Below, piece after piece: positions 17,166 through 25,558 of a stretch of 64,000 bases of DNA (the stretch's first letter is position 1; every line of letters starts with the position of its first letter). Source of the stretch: Streptomyces olindensis (GTDB taxonomy: Bacteria > Actinomycetota > Actinomycetes > Streptomycetales > Streptomycetaceae); NCBI GenBank assembly GCA_000696115.1, contig JJOH01000003.1:248001-312000 (forward strand), written 5' to 3'. The notes beneath the pieces are model-generated. The model worked only from the letters and a program-made list of their open reading frames with translations. It made no database searches and was not told the DNA's origin. Position numbers and translations under genes: made by a program.

Positions 17166-18656
17166 TCAGCGGCCGACCGGCCGAAGGGCGCGTGCGGTGT
17201 TCTCGTCGCAGGCGACGAACTCGGCCGGGAACGGCGCACCTTGGCGGACGAGGGATTCGTAGTAGTGCAGGTAACGCCCGTTGTCGAAGGTGACCGCGGC
17301 GACCGTGCGGTCTTCGCGTCCGTACAGCACGCTGAAGGAGCCCTGGCCGAGGGTGCCTTGGACCACCGCGATACGGTCGGCGATGCCGGGGTAGCCGACG
17401 CCCTTGATGTTCACGCCGAACTGGCTGGACCAGAAGGCCGGCAGACCGGTATGGGGGATCGGGGCCTGGCCGGGCCGACGCGTGGTGTTGTGGGCGACCG
17501 TGCGGGCCTGGGTGACGGCGTTGCCCCAGTGCTCCACCGACAGCCGGCGGTCCGGGAGGAGGGGATGCGGCGCGGCGGCGACATCACCGGCGACGTACAC
17601 GTCGGGCACGGGCTGCCCGTCGTGGCCGAGAGCGCGGCACTGGTCGTCGCAGTGCACCCCGCCGCTGTCCGCCCGTACGGCGGAGTCGTCCAGCCATTCG
17701 ACGTTGCGCTGGGCGCCGAGCGCGACGACGGCCAGGTCCGCGTCGACGGCGGCGCCGTCCGACAGCACGATCTGCCGCAGCGCCCCGGTCCCGTCCGCCA
17801 CGAAACGCTCGACGGTGTTCCACATCCGCACGTCCACGCCCTTGTCCCGGGCCAGGTCCGCCACCACGCCACCGATCACGCTTCCCAGCGGTCCCTGCAA
17901 CGGCGTGGCCTGTGCCTCGACGAGTGTGACGTCGAGGCCGAGTTCGCGGCAGCCGGAGGCTAGTTCGCTCCCGAGGAAGCCGGCGCCGATGACGACGACG
18001 CGACGCGGTGGACGGGCGAGGCGCCGCTGAAGGTCTTCGGCGTCGTCGCGGGTGCGGACGGTGAGGACACCGTCGATGTCGTCGGCGGCGCCGCCGGGGA
18101 ACGGACGGGCCCGGGTACCGGTGGCGATGACCAGGCTGTCGTAGCCGACCGTGCCGCCGTCCGCCAGCCGGACCAGGCGGTGGTCCGTATCCAGGCCCGT
18201 CGCCGGGACACCCAACCGGAAGCGTGCGTCCAGGGGCCGCGTGACCGGCAGTTCGAGGCGATCGGGCGGCAGCTTCTCGCTCACGCATGCCTTGGTCAGC
18301 GGAGGGCGGTCGTACGGACGATGGGGCTCGTCGCCGATGATGGTCAGCTGTCCGGAGAAGCCGGACTCGCGCAGGGCCTCGGCGGTCTTCAGCCCGGCGA
18401 GGGAGGCGCCGACGATGACAACGTGGCGGCCGTTCTCCCCGCTGGTCGTGGCGGGTTCGTCCGCGTTGCCCGTGCCGACGGTGATGGCGCGCACGGGGCA
18501 GGCCAGTGCGGCGCGGTGTACCGCGTCCCGCATCTCGTCGGGTGGGTTCGGTACGTAGGTCAGAGCCTCAAGGCCATGCAGGGTGAAGGCGTCGGGGGCG
18601 GCGAACACGCACTGTCCGTAGCCCTCGCAGCGGTTCAGGTCGACACTTACCTTCAC
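17166..18656 (-). CDS. Ferredoxin-ferredoxin reductase fusion, P450 redox partner
   Basis: Predicted 496 residues from GTG 18656. Residues 1-65 are a [3Fe-4S]-type ferredoxin: Cys10, Cys16 (CEGYGQC) and Cys53 followed by Pro. After a short linker, residues about 78-496 are a putidaredoxin-reductase/BphA4-type FAD enzyme: VVIVGASLAGLKTAEALRE (FAD), PYDRPPLTK, VVVIGAGFLGSELASGCRE (NAD(P)H) and VYVAGDVAA. The usual arrangement is two separate genes, so one chain carrying both should pass electrons from NAD(P)H straight to the neighbouring P450. The start overlaps the TetR stop by four bases (GTGA), implying translational coupling. Confidence 0.92.
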   Translation of the reverse strand: MKVSVDLNRCEGYGQCVFAAPDAFTLHGLEALTYVPNPPDEMRDAVHRAALACPVRAITVGTGNADEPATTSGENGRHVVIVGASLAGLKTAEALRESGFSGQLTIIGDEPHRPYDRPPLTKACVSEKLPPDRLELPVTRPLDARFRLGVPATGLDTDHRLVRLADGGTVGYDSLVIATGTRARPFPGGAADDIDGVLTVRTRDDAEDLQRRLARPPRRVVVIGAGFLGSELASGCRELGLDVTLVEAQATPLQGPLGSVIGGVVADLARDKGVDVRMWNTVERFVADGTGALRQIVLSDGAAVDADLAVVALGAQRNVEWLDDSAVRADSGGVHCDDQCRALGHDGQPVPDVYVAGDVAAAPHPLLPDRRLSVEHWGNAVTQARTVAHNTTRRPGQAPIPHTGLPAFWSSQFGVNIKGVGYPGIADRIAVVQGTLGQGSFSVLYGREDRTVAAVTFDNGRYLHYYESLVRQGAPFPAEFVACDENTARALRPVGR

Positions 18657-19279
18657 TGGGCATCCCCGCTCGGCCGGGACGTGAGCACCGAAAGCAGAAC
18701 CCGGTCCACCAAGGACTCCACGAAGGCGGCATCGACCTGGCTGTCGGCGACCAGGACCTGGTGCAGGATCGCGGCACGCGCGAGATCCGCCAGCAGGACG
18801 GGATCCGCGTCATCCCCGACCTCGCCGCGTTCCCTGGCCCAGCTCAGGACGGTCTCCGCCAGACGGGCGTGGTGCAGGCGGACCAGTTCCTTGGTCATGC
18901 CTCCGACACTGCCGTCGTCGGAGGCGGCGACCAGGAGGCCGGAGAGGTACTTGGGTGAAGGCTGCACCTGCGCGCCGCCGGTCGGCACCAAGTTGTGCAG
19001 CAGATCGCCGCGCAACGATCCTGTGGCGGTCACGTCAGCGGTCTGGTCGACGGCCCGGCACGCGGCCCGGCGCAGCGCCGCGGCCATCCGCTCGTCCTTG
19101 TTCGCCCAACGGCGGTACATCGTTTTCGTGCTGGCCTTGGCCCGCTCGCACACAGCGGTCAGGGTCAGCCGCTCGTAGCCGACCTCGGCCAGCAGGTCCA
19201 GCGCGGCGTCCAGCAGCGCGGCCTCGCGGTGGACGTCCATCGGGCGGCCTGCTGATTCGGCTGGGGTCGGCGTGGTCAT
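18653..19279 (-). CDS. TetR-family regulator of the P450 operon
   Basis: Predicted 208 residues when started at ATG 19279. The helix-turn-helix is REAALLDAALDLLAEVGYERL followed by TLTAVCERAKASTKTMYRRW and NKDERMAAAL. The C-terminal domain is short and of the TetR_C_11/16 sort. I prefer 19279 over the in-frame ATG at 19309 because GGAG lies eight bases before 19279 and because the upstream ATG falls in the centre of a palindrome that looks like its own operator. It is the first gene of the operon, overlapping the ferredoxin-reductase gene by four bases, so it probably represses itself and the P450 system. Confidence 0.9.
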   Translation of the reverse strand: MTTPTPAESAGRPMDVHREAALLDAALDLLAEVGYERLTLTAVCERAKASTKTMYRRWANKDERMAAALRRAACRAVDQTADVTATGSLRGDLLHNLVPTGGAQVQPSPKYLSGLLVAASDDGSVGGMTKELVRLHHARLAETVLSWARERGEVGDDADPVLLADLARAAILHQVLVADSQVDAAFVESLVDRVLLSVLTSRPSGDAQ

Positions 19280-19297
19280 GGACGGCTCCAGAACATC

Positions 19298-19318
19298 AGG
19301 AAACGCCATGCGTTTCCT
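19298..19318. promoter_or_regulatory. Palindrome upstream of the P450-operon TetR gene (probable operator)
   Basis: AGGAAACGC-CAT-GCGTTTCCT is a perfect inverted repeat with 9-bp arms and a 3-base centre, 19 bases before the chosen TetR start at 19279. Length and position fit an autorepressing TetR dimer. Confidence 0.6.
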
Positions 19319-19504
19319 TCCCCACTTGCTCAGACGTAAGGCGGACAGAAAGTTGATCTTGTGGCATGAGCGTCTCTCTGGGAGTGGTGACTGTGACGAC
19401 TGTCGAGGCGGATGTGCGCCTGCTGCCCAGTGGCTCAGGGTGTCCAGGCAGGGTGGGGGAGTCCCGCCCCGCCATAATCGGAAGGTGCTTTCCAGTTAAC
19501 CGTA

Positions 19505-19520
19505 CGGGACGGCCGTCCCG
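19505..19520. promoter_or_regulatory. Perfect 16-bp palindrome before the frameshifted TetR gene
   Basis: CGGGACGGCCGTCCCG is fully self-complementary and lies 24 bases before ATG 19545. It is the expected place for an autoregulatory TetR operator, though high G+C makes chance palindromes more common. Confidence 0.45.
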
Positions 19521-19544
19521 GATGTCGAGTCGGAAGGTGCCTCG

Positions 19545-20125
19545 ATGCGTTCTGACGCCCAGCGCAATCGCAGGCGGGTCCTGGAGGCGGCGATGGAGAC
19601 GTTTGCCGTGGAGGGCCTGTCGGTTCCGGTGGCCGATATCGCCCGGCGGGCAGGGTCGGCACCGGCACCGTCAGTCGGCATTTCCCGACGAAGGAATCCC
19701 TGTACGAAGCGATCGTGCTTCACCTGGTCGGTGGCATCGTCGACAAGGTCCGGGACCTCTCCGCACAGAATGATCCGGGCAGCGCGTTCTTCCAGTTCCT
19801 GGCCCACATGGTCGAGCAAGCGGCGGTGAACCGCGGTCTTGCCGAGGCGATGAGCGGTGCCGGTTTCGATGTCGAAGCGGTCGCCTTCCGTCCCGAGCGC
19901 AGCCTTGAAGCTGTGGAGAGCGAGCTGCTGACGAGGGCTCAGCAGGCGGGTGTGGTACGGCGGGACATCACTCGCGCCGATGTGAAAGCGCTCCTGGTCG
20001 GCTGTCTGGCCCGAGAACGTCAGGGCTGCGACCCGGAAGCCCGGCAGCGCATGATCGACGTGGTGTGCACCGGCCTGCGAGCCGAACCGAGCACACCAGT
20101 CGGCGACCGGGGGCTTGTCGGCTGA
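19545..20125 (+). pseudogene. TetR-family regulator, single frameshift
   Basis: From ATG 19545 the frame reads MRSDAQRNRRRVLEAAMETF and SVPVADIARRAG, the first half of a TetR helix-turn-helix. Sense then continues one frame over as VGTGTVSRHFPTKESLYEAIV and a complete C-terminal domain ending at 20125. The break is one base missing in a short G run near 19650; restoring it gives a normal 193-residue protein. The rest of the gene is intact, so this is a fresh mutation or a sequencing error. It is transcribed away from the P450 operon. Confidence 0.75.
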
Positions 20126-20148
20126 GCGGGTCCTTCAGTGACTTGTTT

Positions 20149-20394
20149 CTACTTCGTGGACGGCACCTTCGGCACTCCCAGGAACGGCAGCCGCAGCGCA
20201 CCGAAGGCCTCCGCCGGGACCGCGGTCTCGCGGGAGGAGCCGATGGGGCAGCCGCCGAGGAAGTGAGCCGTGAGGGGAGTCCCCACCAACTCGCCGACGT
20301 GCGACCCCGTGAACCCATGGATCTCGGCCGCGATGGCCGACGCGCCCTCCGAAGCCTCCCCTGTCAGGTACGCCCAGGAGCTCGTGGCGGGCAT
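20149..20394 (-). pseudogene. GMC oxidoreductase C-terminal fragment
   Basis: A minus-strand frame contains EIHGFTGSHVGELVGTPLTA followed by HFLGGCPIGSS. The TAHFLGG.PIG motif, with its preceding helix, is characteristic of the C-terminal catalytic region of cholesterol-oxidase-like GMC flavoenzymes. The FAD-binding N terminus is absent, and after GSSRE the expected dPYhRvyG.PGL segment is missing. It is a leftover of about 80 codons lying convergent with the frameshifted TetR gene. Confidence 0.5.
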
Positions 20395-20832
20395 CGCTCA
20401 CGCCCCCCTGGAGATGCTCGATAAGCGCCCATCTCGCGGTCGAGGATCCACGAGCCCTGAGGGCGGTGCTCCAGGCCCGTCTGGACAGGGTCGACACCCG
20501 GGCGCTTCAGGGGTTCCGCCGCTCGACTGAGCCGGTCAGCCTGGGCTCTGGCTCGGATCGGGAAGAGTGGAACTTCAAGAGATCCGATGTGTATACATCG
20601 GAGGAATGGCTCGCACGTTCCGGTGTACAACCGGTGCGCACCGTGCGGCCGTTCGGCCTCCATGTCCGTCTGGCTGCCACTCCCTCACGCCCCCGTCTGG
20701 TGCGGTCCGCGTATGCCCTGCGCCGGATCCGCAGTCTGCCTGGCGGCGGCCTCGTCCTTCCCCCGCAGGCGAGTACGCCCCCTCCACCCTCGCCCGGCGG
20801 CTCCCCGCCCTGCCTGAAGAGAGAACACGGTT
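20395..20832. promoter_or_regulatory. Long leader of the sugar ABC operon with palindromic operator at 20583-20602
   Basis: TCCGATGT (20583-20590) and ACATCGGA (20595-20602) are perfect arms around GTAT. The 3' half, read on the minus strand, is TCCGATGTAT, identical to the element at 10603-10612 before the fucosidase. This is the best candidate for the GntR operator. The rest of the region shows no gene. Confidence 0.55.
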
Positions 20833-21882
20833 ATGAAGCTCGCTCGCACCCGCTCCACCGCCGCAGGCGTCATCGCCGTCGTGGCGGCGATGACGCTCGT
20901 CACCGCGTGCAATCGCGACAGTTCCGACTCGGCCGGCTCGAGCAGTGACGCACCCGCGATCGGCATCGACCTGCCGCGCTCCGACTCCGACTTCTGGAAC
21001 TCCTACGCGCAGTACCTGAAGAAGGACATCAAGTCCGATGGTGTCAACGCCCTCCCACTGAGCAACTCGCAGAACGACGTCACCAAGCTGGTCGCCAACG
21101 TCCAGGTGTTCCAGAACACCGGTGCCAAGGCCGTCGTCATGGCGCCCCAGGACACCGGCGCCATCGCCTCCACCCTCGACACCCTGTCGGCTGCGAAGAT
21201 CCCGGTGGTCAGCGTCGACACCCGTCCCGACAAGGGCGACGTCTACATGGTCGTCCGCGCCGACAACAAGGCGTACGGCACCAAGGCCTGCGAGTACCTC
21301 GGCAAGCAGTTGAACGGCGAGGGCAAGGTCGCCGAGTTGCAGGGCGCCCTGGACTCCATCAACGGGCGCGACCGCTCCGAGGCCTTCGCCGCCTGCATGA
21401 AGGAGAAGTTCCCCAAGATCAAGGTGTTCGAGCTGCCCACCGACTGGAAGGGCGACGTGGCCTCCGCCAAGCTCCAGTCGCTGCTGGCCCAGCACCCGGA
21501 CCTGAACGGCATCTACATGCAGGCCGGCGGTGTCTTCCTGCAGCCCACCCTGGCGCTGCTGGAACAGAAGAAGCTGCTCAAGCCGGCGGGCCAGAAGGGC
21601 CACATCACGATCATCTCCAACGACGGCATCCCGCAGGAATTCGACGCGATCCGCAAGGGCCAGATCGACGCCACCGTCTCCCAGCCCGCCGACCTCTACG
21701 CCAAGTACGCCCTCTACTACGCCCAGGCCGCGGCCGAGGGCAAGACCTTCAAGCCGGGCAAGACCGACCACGACTCCACCATCGTCAAGATCCCGGGCGG
21801 CCTGGAGGACCAGCTGCCCGCCCCGTTGGTGACCAAGGACAACGTGGACGACAAGACCCTGTGGGGCAACAACGTCGGCTGA
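20833..21882 (+). CDS. Sugar ABC transporter substrate-binding lipoprotein
   Basis: Predicted 349 residues. A lipoprotein signal (RSTAAGVIAVVAAMTLVTAC, lipobox LVTAC) anchors it outside the membrane. The mature part is a periplasmic-binding type 1 fold (ribose/xylose/galactofuranose class): IGIDLPRSDSDFWNSYAQYL, VFQNTGAKAVVMAPQDTGAI, IPVVSVDTRP, LNGIYMQAGG and ITIISNDGIPQEFDAIRKGQIDATVSQP. It delivers a sugar to the ATPase and permease encoded directly downstream. The ligand cannot be read; linkage by operator motif to an alpha-L-fucosidase makes fucose or a related deoxysugar a reasonable guess. GAGAG precedes the ATG by ten bases. Confidence 0.93.
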   Translation: MKLARTRSTAAGVIAVVAAMTLVTACNRDSSDSAGSSSDAPAIGIDLPRSDSDFWNSYAQYLKKDIKSDGVNALPLSNSQNDVTKLVANVQVFQNTGAKAVVMAPQDTGAIASTLDTLSAAKIPVVSVDTRPDKGDVYMVVRADNKAYGTKACEYLGKQLNGEGKVAELQGALDSINGRDRSEAFAACMKEKFPKIKVFELPTDWKGDVASAKLQSLLAQHPDLNGIYMQAGGVFLQPTLALLEQKKLLKPAGQKGHITIISNDGIPQEFDAIRKGQIDATVSQPADLYAKYALYYAQAAAEGKTFKPGKTDHDSTIVKIPGGLEDQLPAPLVTKDNVDDKTLWGNNVG

Positions 21883-21988
21883 TCACCGGCAGCTCACGCC
21901 CGCGGCGGGGAGGGAACGGCACCTGCCTCCGTCCCCACCGCGCTCTTCCCCGCTCCCCAGCATCCGACGTCAAAGGACGGAATCCACC

Positions 21989-23560
21989 GTGGCGGATACC
22001 GCGACCGGTCCCGAGCATCCGGCCCCGGTGGCCGAGGCGACCGGCATCAGCAAACGGTTCGGCGCGACCGTCGCCCTGCGCGACGCACGTATCAGCGTCG
22101 CCGCGGGCGAGTCGCACGCCTTGGTCGGCCGCAACGGCGCCGGCAAGTCGACGCTCGTGTCCATCCTCACCGGCCTCCAGCAGCCCGACACCGGCAACCT
22201 GCGCTTCTCGGGCGAACCGGCGCCCGCCGTCGGCGACATCGACGCCTGGCGCTCCCGCGTCGCCTGCGTCTACCAGCGCTCCACCATCATCGGTGACCTG
22301 ACCGTCGCCGAGAACCTCTTCCTGAACCGGCAGAGCGCCGGCGCGGTACAGCGCATCCGCTGGAAGCAACTGCGGCTGCGCGCGGAAGAGTTGCTCGGCG
22401 AGTACGGCGTGGCCGTCGACCCTGCCGCACGCGCGAAAGACCTCACCGTCGAGCAGCGGCAGTTCGTCGAGATCGCCAGGGCCCTGTCTTTCGGCGCCCG
22501 ATTCATCATCCTCGACGAACCGACCGCCAAGCTCGACGCCCGCGGCATCGGCCGCCTCTTCGACAAGCTCCGCGACTTGCAGGACCAGGGCGTCGCCTTC
22601 CTCTTCATCTCCCACCACCTGCAAGAGGTGTACGACCTCTGCAGCACGGTCACCGTCTACCGCGACGCGGCCCACATCCTGACCGCGCCCGTGGCCGAGC
22701 TCGGTCACCAGGCGCTGGTGGAGGCCATGACCGGCGAGTCCGCCTCCGTCGCGGCGGTCGCCGAGAGCCGGCCCCCGGCCGCACGGGCAGGCTCCGAGGA
22801 AGTGCTGGAGATCAGCGGCCTGACGCTTCCCGGTGCCTGCGAGGAGCTGTCTCTCTCGGTCCGCGCGGGCGAGGTGATCGGGCTCGCCGGTGCCGCGGCC
22901 AGCGGCAACGTCCAGGTGGGCGAGGCCGTCGCCGGTCTCCACCGGGCCAAGGAGGGCAGGATCTCGGTCGGCGGGAGGAGCGTGCACACCGGCAGCGTGC
23001 CGTCCGCCCTGGCCGCCGGGGTCGGTCTGGTCCCCGAGGACCGCCACCTCCAGGGACTGGTCAACAATCGCAGCGTCGCGGAGAACGCCACCCTGACCGT
23101 CACCGACCAGCTCGGCCCGTTGGGCACGGTCCTGCCCGCCCGGACCAGGGCCTTCGCCCAGCGCATGATCCAGGACCTCGACATCAAGACCCCGGGAGCC
23201 GCCACCCCGGTCTCCGCCCTGTCCGGCGGCAACCAGCAGAAGGTCGTCGTCGCCCGCGCCCTGGCCACCGACCCCCATGTGCTGGTGGCCATCCGCCCCA
23301 CCAACGGCGTGGACGTCAAGTCCAAGGAGTTCCTGCTCGGCAGGATCCGGCAGGTCGCCGACGGCGGCAAGGCCGCGCTGATCGTCTCCGACGAACTGGA
23401 CGACCTCAAAGTGTGTGACCGGGTCGTCGTCATGTTCCACGGCCGGGTGGTCGCCGAGTTCGACCGCGGCTGGAAGGACGACCACCTCGTCGCCGCCATG
23501 GAGGGCGTCGGCACCCCCCTCGCATCCACCGTATCCGGCACCGACGAGCACGGAAGGTAG
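21989..23560 (+). CDS. Sugar ABC transporter ATP-binding protein, double cassette
   Basis: Predicted 523 residues from GTG 21989. The first cassette has Walker A GRNGAGKST, signature LTVEQRQFVEIARAL and Walker B FIILDEPTAKLD. The second is of the usual degenerate RbsA/XylG kind: Walker A is GAAASGNVQ, without the GKST lysine; the signature is LSGGNQQKVVVARAL; and the Walker B region reads LVAIRPTNGVD, with Ile-Arg in place of Asp-Glu. So only one ATP site looks competent, as is typical of this subfamily but rather marked here. It stands between the binding protein (106-bp gap) and the permease (2-bp gap). Confidence 0.93.
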   Translation: MADTATGPEHPAPVAEATGISKRFGATVALRDARISVAAGESHALVGRNGAGKSTLVSILTGLQQPDTGNLRFSGEPAPAVGDIDAWRSRVACVYQRSTIIGDLTVAENLFLNRQSAGAVQRIRWKQLRLRAEELLGEYGVAVDPAARAKDLTVEQRQFVEIARALSFGARFIILDEPTAKLDARGIGRLFDKLRDLQDQGVAFLFISHHLQEVYDLCSTVTVYRDAAHILTAPVAELGHQALVEAMTGESASVAAVAESRPPAARAGSEEVLEISGLTLPGACEELSLSVRAGEVIGLAGAAASGNVQVGEAVAGLHRAKEGRISVGGRSVHTGSVPSALAAGVGLVPEDRHLQGLVNNRSVAENATLTVTDQLGPLGTVLPARTRAFAQRMIQDLDIKTPGAATPVSALSGGNQQKVVVARALATDPHVLVAIRPTNGVDVKSKEFLLGRIRQVADGGKAALIVSDELDDLKVCDRVVVMFHGRVVAEFDRGWKDDHLVAAMEGVGTPLASTVSGTDEHGR

Positions 23561-23562
23561 TC

Positions 23563-24606
23563 ATGTCCGCCACCACAGAACTCACCGAGCCCGCAGCGAG
23601 CGCGGCGGAGTCGGCCACCGCGGACACCGCCCGCCGCCGGGTCGACCTCGGCCGCTTTCGTGAACTGTCCCTGGTTCCCGCCATCCTTGTCCTGATGCTG
23701 ATCGGGTTCATCGTCTCGCCGGCCTTCCTCACCGCCGACAACCTCATCGGCGTCGCCCAGCAGTCCACCGAGCTGAGCCTGCTCGTCCTCGCCACCACTT
23801 TCATCCTCATCTGCGGACGGATGGACCTGTCCCTGGAGTCGACCATCGGTGTGGCTCCGGTCATCGCCGTGTGGCTCGTGCTGCCTTCCAGCGGTGGGCG
23901 GTTCATGGGCCTCGGGCTGTTTCCCGAATGGGCGGCGGTCCCGCTCTGCCTCCTGGTCGGCGCGGTGATCGGCGCCGTCAACGGCTTCCTCATCCTCAAA
24001 CTGCGCCTCAACGGTTTCATCGTCACCCTCGGCGCCCTGACCATGCTGCGAGGCCTTCAGGTGGCCCTCTCCGAGGGCCAGTCCATCGTGGAGCTGCCGT
24101 CCTCGTTCACCTACCTGGGCAAGGCCTCCTGGCTGGGCGTCCCGGCCGCCATCTGGATCTGCGCGCTGCTGTTCGCGGTGGGCGGCAGCGCGCTGGCGTG
24201 GCTGCGGCACGGCCGCGCGCTGTACGCGATCGGAGGCAACGCGGAGGCCGCCCGCACCGCAGGCATCCGCGTCGACCGGATCGTCTGGGTGGTGCTGATC
24301 ATCGGCAGCCTGCTCGCCGCGTTCGCCGGAATCCTCTACAGCGGGCACTACGGCTCCATCTCCGCGACCCAGGGCAGCGGCTGGATCTTCCAGGTCTTCG
24401 CCGCGACCGTCATCGGCGGAGTGAGCCTCAACGGCGGCAAGGGCTCCGTGTTTGGCGCCCTCACTGGGGTCCTCACCCTCCAGCTGGTCGTCAACGTGAT
24501 GACACTGGCAGGTGTACCGCCCCTGTGGAACCAGTTCCTCAACGGCGCGATCATCATCGTCGCCCTGATCATCTCCCGCTTCGCCTCCGGCGAGAAGCAG
24601 GAGTAG
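23563..24606 (+). CDS. Sugar ABC transporter permease (RbsC/AraH type)
   Basis: Predicted 347 residues. After a charged, Ala-rich N terminus of about 40 residues there are some eight to ten hydrophobic segments. Family marks include PAFLTADNLIGVAQQSTELSLLVLATTFILICGRMDLSLES, LRLNGFIVTLGALTMLRGL, GGNAEAARTAGIRVDRIVW and FAATVIGGVSLNGGKGSVFGALTGV, the conserved BPD_transp_2 core. It starts two bases after the ATPase stop codon, so the genes are translationally coupled. Homodimers of this protein would form the channel. An inverted repeat following the gene probably separates it from the regulator. Confidence 0.93.
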   Translation: MSATTELTEPAASAAESATADTARRRVDLGRFRELSLVPAILVLMLIGFIVSPAFLTADNLIGVAQQSTELSLLVLATTFILICGRMDLSLESTIGVAPVIAVWLVLPSSGGRFMGLGLFPEWAAVPLCLLVGAVIGAVNGFLILKLRLNGFIVTLGALTMLRGLQVALSEGQSIVELPSSFTYLGKASWLGVPAAIWICALLFAVGGSALAWLRHGRALYAIGGNAEAARTAGIRVDRIVWVVLIIGSLLAAFAGILYSGHYGSISATQGSGWIFQVFAATVIGGVSLNGGKGSVFGALTGVLTLQLVVNVMTLAGVPPLWNQFLNGAIIIVALIISRFASGEKQE

Positions 24607-24631
24607 AGGACGACTCCCGGCGGCTTCGCCC

Positions 24632-24656
24632 TCCGCCCGGACGAGGACCGGGCGGA
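24632..24656 (+). terminator. Hairpin between permease and GntR gene
   Basis: TCCGCCCGG (24632-24640) and CCGGGCGGA (24648-24656) form perfect 9-bp arms with a 7-base loop. There is no U tract, as is usual for Streptomyces. It may attenuate rather than stop transcription into the regulator. Confidence 0.5.
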
Positions 24657-24693
24657 ACGCGACGGCCCTTACCCCCCACAGAGAGGCACCCCA

Positions 24694-25395
24694 GTGGCAC
24701 TGACGGACGAGGCCATGGACAAGATCAAGGCGATGATCGTCGCCGGCGAACTCGCCCCCGGCTCCCGCCTTCCCAAGGAGGAGATCCTCGCCGCCCAGCT
24801 CGGGCTCTCCCGCAACTCGCTGCGCGAAGCCGTGCGGGCCCTGACCGCCATGCGGATCCTGGTCAGCCGACAGGGCGACGGCACCTACGTCTCCAGCCTG
24901 GAGCCCCACCTTCTCCTCGAAACGCTGTCCTTCGCAGCGGATGTGTCCCAGGGGCGTGCCGCCCTGCAGTTGCTCCAGGTACGCCGACTGCTCGAACCCC
25001 AGGCGACCGGACTGGCCGCGGCCATGCTGCAACCGCACGACCTCCAAGAACTCCGCGACATCCTCGACCGGTGCCGTTCGGCCGCAACCGTCGAGGACTT
25101 CGTCGCCCACGACATCGCCTTCCACCTGCGCATCGTCGAAGCCGTCGGCAACCCGGTTCTCTCCATGCTCCTGGAGGTGCTCTCCACCCGCACTCAGCGG
25201 GTACGCATCGTCCGAGGCAGCCGCACCCGTGATGCGCTGGACAGCGCCCACCAGGATCACGAGGAGATCCTCCGCGCGCTCCAGGCACGCGACGCGCTGC
25301 TCGCGGTCTCTGCCGCGACTGTTCACATCACTGCCGTCGAGCAGTGGCTGGTGACGAGCTGCGTGGACGACACTCTCCGCCCGATCGACGGCTGA
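24694..25395 (+). CDS. GntR-family regulator, FadR/FCD type
   Basis: Predicted 233 residues from GTG 24694. The winged helix is at about 1-70 (DKIKAMIVAGELAPGSRLPKEEILAAQLGLSRNSLREAVRAL, then ILVSRQGDGTYVS). The C-terminal all-helical FCD ligand domain has LLQVRRLLEPQATGLAAAML, FVAHDIAFHLRIVEAVGNPVLSML and SAHQDHEEILRAL, whose Asp/His residues usually hold a metal near the effector. It ends the sugar ABC operon and is its obvious regulator. The shared TCCGATGTAT elements suggest it also acts on the fucosidase gene. Confidence 0.92.
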   Translation: MALTDEAMDKIKAMIVAGELAPGSRLPKEEILAAQLGLSRNSLREAVRALTAMRILVSRQGDGTYVSSLEPHLLLETLSFAADVSQGRAALQLLQVRRLLEPQATGLAAAMLQPHDLQELRDILDRCRSAATVEDFVAHDIAFHLRIVEAVGNPVLSMLLEVLSTRTQRVRIVRGSRTRDALDSAHQDHEEILRALQARDALLAVSAATVHITAVEQWLVTSCVDDTLRPIDG

Positions 25396-25558
25396 CCGCT
25401 CCCCACCGCTTTCCGGGGCCGTCCCCAGGATCGTGCTTCACCTTGAATCGACCATCGGACGTACCCAATTGGGGCTCGTGGCCAGAGAGATGTCGCTGCC
25501 CCGGTGCGGCGCCTTCGCCCGGGACTGACCGGTCCCGGTCCCGGCGGTACTCCTAGTC

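Noticed and set aside
22705..25326. 873-codon minus-strand open frame under the ABC operon
   Set aside because: Low-complexity Asp/Glu/Gly/His-rich translation antisense to three well-supported genes.
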